Source of the DNA: an uncultured Oscillospiraceae bacterium
GTDB taxonomy: Bacteria; Bacillota; Clostridia; Oscillospirales; Acutalibacteraceae
NCBI GenBank assembly: GCA_949289045.1
Contig: CASEMN010000002.1
Coordinates: 62,001 to 126,000, forward strand
Reading direction: 5' to 3'
DNA length: 64,000 nt
Numbering within the stretch: position 1 is the first letter of the stretch; the number at the start of each line of letters is the position of its first letter. Shown here piece by piece: positions 63,190 to 64,000 of the stretch. The position numbers and the translations under genes were made by a program. The notes below the pieces were generated by a model that searched no databases, had not been told where the DNA came from, and worked only from the letters and a program-made list of their open reading frames with translations.

Positions 63190-63218
63190 ATTATATAATA
63201 TAACTTGCTAAACGTCAA
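63190..63218 (-). promoter_or_regulatory. Promoter of the XRE / membrane protein pair
   Basis: Minus-strand TTGACG (63213-63218), 17-base spacer, TATAAT (63190-63195). Confidence 0.75.
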
Positions 63219-63298
63219 CTATATATTGCATATTGTTTTATTTATCTTTCAAAAAGAAAAAAGTAAAAACTCTGCTGATGAATTTTTTGTATTTTCAT

Positions 63299-63327
63299 TT
63301 GATTTTTCATATATAAAAAAGTAAAAT
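63299..63327 (+). promoter_or_regulatory. Promoter of the SDR gene
   Basis: TTGATT (63299-63304), 17-base spacer, TAAAAT (63322-63327), about 40 bases before the ribosome-binding site. Confidence 0.65.
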
Positions 63328-63375
63328 AGACCAAAGTGAAAAATCAGACTGTTATTTGAAAGGCGGTTTTGGAAT

Positions 63376-64000
63376 ATGAAAAGAGCTGTTATTACAGGGG
63401 GAGCTTCCGGAATAGGACGCCATTTAGCAATTGGCTTTGCAAAAGAGGGATATGAGGTATTTGCCCTTGATATAATTGATGCCTCTTTCTCTGAAAAGAA
63501 CATTCATTTTTATAAGATGGATTTACGCAGTGAAGCTGAGATTCACCAGTGCTTTAAAAAGATTACTGAGGAATACGGCGAAATTAGCGTTTTAATAAAT
63601 AACGGCGCAATCAGCAAATTCAATAAATCCGTTTATGAGATATCAGTAAAAGAATTTGATGACGTACTAACCACTAATCTCAGAGGTGCGTTTATCTGCT
63701 GCAAAGAGTTCATCGCACAAAAACAGAGCGGCAGCTACGGACGGATTATAAACATAGCCTCCACAAGATTTCATCAAAACGAAGCGGGATGGGAAGCGTA
63801 CGGAGCGTCAAAGGGCGGCATAGTATCTTTGACAAACAGCCTTTGTGTCTCTCTTAGCAATACAGGTATAACGGTAAACGCAATTAGCCCCGGATGGATT
63901 GAAGTGGGCGACTATAATAGCTTAACTGAAAGAGATCATAAACAGCATCCGTCAGGCCGTGTGGGAAAGCCTCAGGACATTGTAAACGCCTGCCTTTTCC
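63376..64000 (+). CDS. Short-chain dehydrogenase/reductase (SDR), partial at the right edge
   Basis: NAD(P)-dependent oxidoreductase; 208 codons are in the window. Visible: cofactor loop VITGGASGIGRHLA (residues 4-17), Asp after beta-2 (ALDIID, suggesting NAD preference), INNGAISKF in place of the NNAG motif, the catalytic Ser in NIASTRF, YGASKGG with Tyr and Lys, and NAISPGWIEVG. GGCGG lies ahead of ATG 63376. The gene runs off the right edge. L-fucose dehydrogenases belong to this family, but the XRE pair separates it from the fuc operon, so no role is claimed. Confidence 0.9.
   Translation, partial: MKRAVITGGASGIGRHLAIGFAKEGYEVFALDIIDASFSEKNIHFYKMDLRSEAEIHQCFKKITEEYGEISVLINNGAISKFNKSVYEISVKEFDDVLTTNLRGAFICCKEFIAQKQSGSYGRIINIASTRFHQNEAGWEAYGASKGGIVSLTNSLCVSLSNTGITVNAISPGWIEVGDYNSLTERDHKQHPSGRVGKPQDIVNACLF

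Overview
The window looks like a core-plus-accessory stretch of a low-to-mid GC, spore-forming Clostridia chromosome, most likely a gut Oscillospiraceae/Ruminococcaceae-type Firmicute. Evidence for this: a spoIIR sporulation gene, Firmicutes-style rpoB/rpoC and an rpsL-rpsG-fusA-tuf cluster, strong Shine-Dalgarno sites with many TTG starts, intrinsic terminators, and genes for host or plant glycans (L-fucose cassette, GH33 sialidase, GH43, two GPH sugar symporters). No phage, insertion sequence, integrase or CRISPR array was recognised.

Layout. 1-3.5 kb: partial rodA (minus), then tsaE-tsaB-rpiB-nfo and a small zinc-ribbon membrane protein (plus). 3.5-6.3 kb: a TetR regulator with its own promoter and palindrome, a GPH transporter and a lipoprotein; the last two each carry a reading-frame break. 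6.3-10.7 kb: an esterase, a DtxR/MntR-type regulator and a feoA-feoA-feoB-Cys-rich ferrous iron operon with three copies of one 16-bp inverted repeat. 10.8-20 kb: GH43, a DUF3592 protein, tRNA-Lys, a phosphodiesterase-like protein divergent from an OPA-like transporter, manA, a glycerophosphodiesterase, spoIIR, ispE and a PHP phosphatase. 20-24 kb: nadE with a degenerate glutaminase domain, an ACT/PFL pair and a DUF378 protein. 24-31 kb: a 915-residue duplicated cell-surface protein, a membrane-embedded M28 peptidase, a second GPH symporter and a lipoprotein. 31-43.4 kb (minus): tuf, fusA, rpsG, rpsL, rpoC, rpoB, with separate promoters before rpoB, rpsL and tuf. 43.5-50.4 kb (minus): NhaC antiporter, APH-type kinase, sialidase, flavodoxin-ferredoxin protein, methyltransferase and iron alcohol dehydrogenase. 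50.5-50.9 kb: a structured noncoding RNA with its own terminator. 50.9-57.3 kb (minus): two-component system, sodium/solute symporter and a phosphoesterase-propeller protein. 57.4-62.5 kb: an AraC regulator divergent from fucI-kinase-fucA. 62.5-64 kb: an XRE/membrane-protein pair and a truncated SDR gene.

How the parts fit. The feo block is a self-contained iron-uptake unit with a probable regulator. The fuc block takes L-fucose to dihydroxyacetone phosphate and lactaldehyde. Together with the sialidase and GH43 it suggests scavenging of sugars released from mucin and plant glycans. The points most worth a second look are the structured RNA at 50.55-50.83 kb (a raiA-motif candidate), the duplicated surface protein, the three feo operators, the NadE glutaminase lacking two of its three catalytic residues, the M28 peptidase with helices inserted in its catalytic domain, the two adjacent frame breaks, and a terminator-like hairpin holding the spoIIR ribosome-binding site. 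All calls come from reading the sequence; no database search was run.
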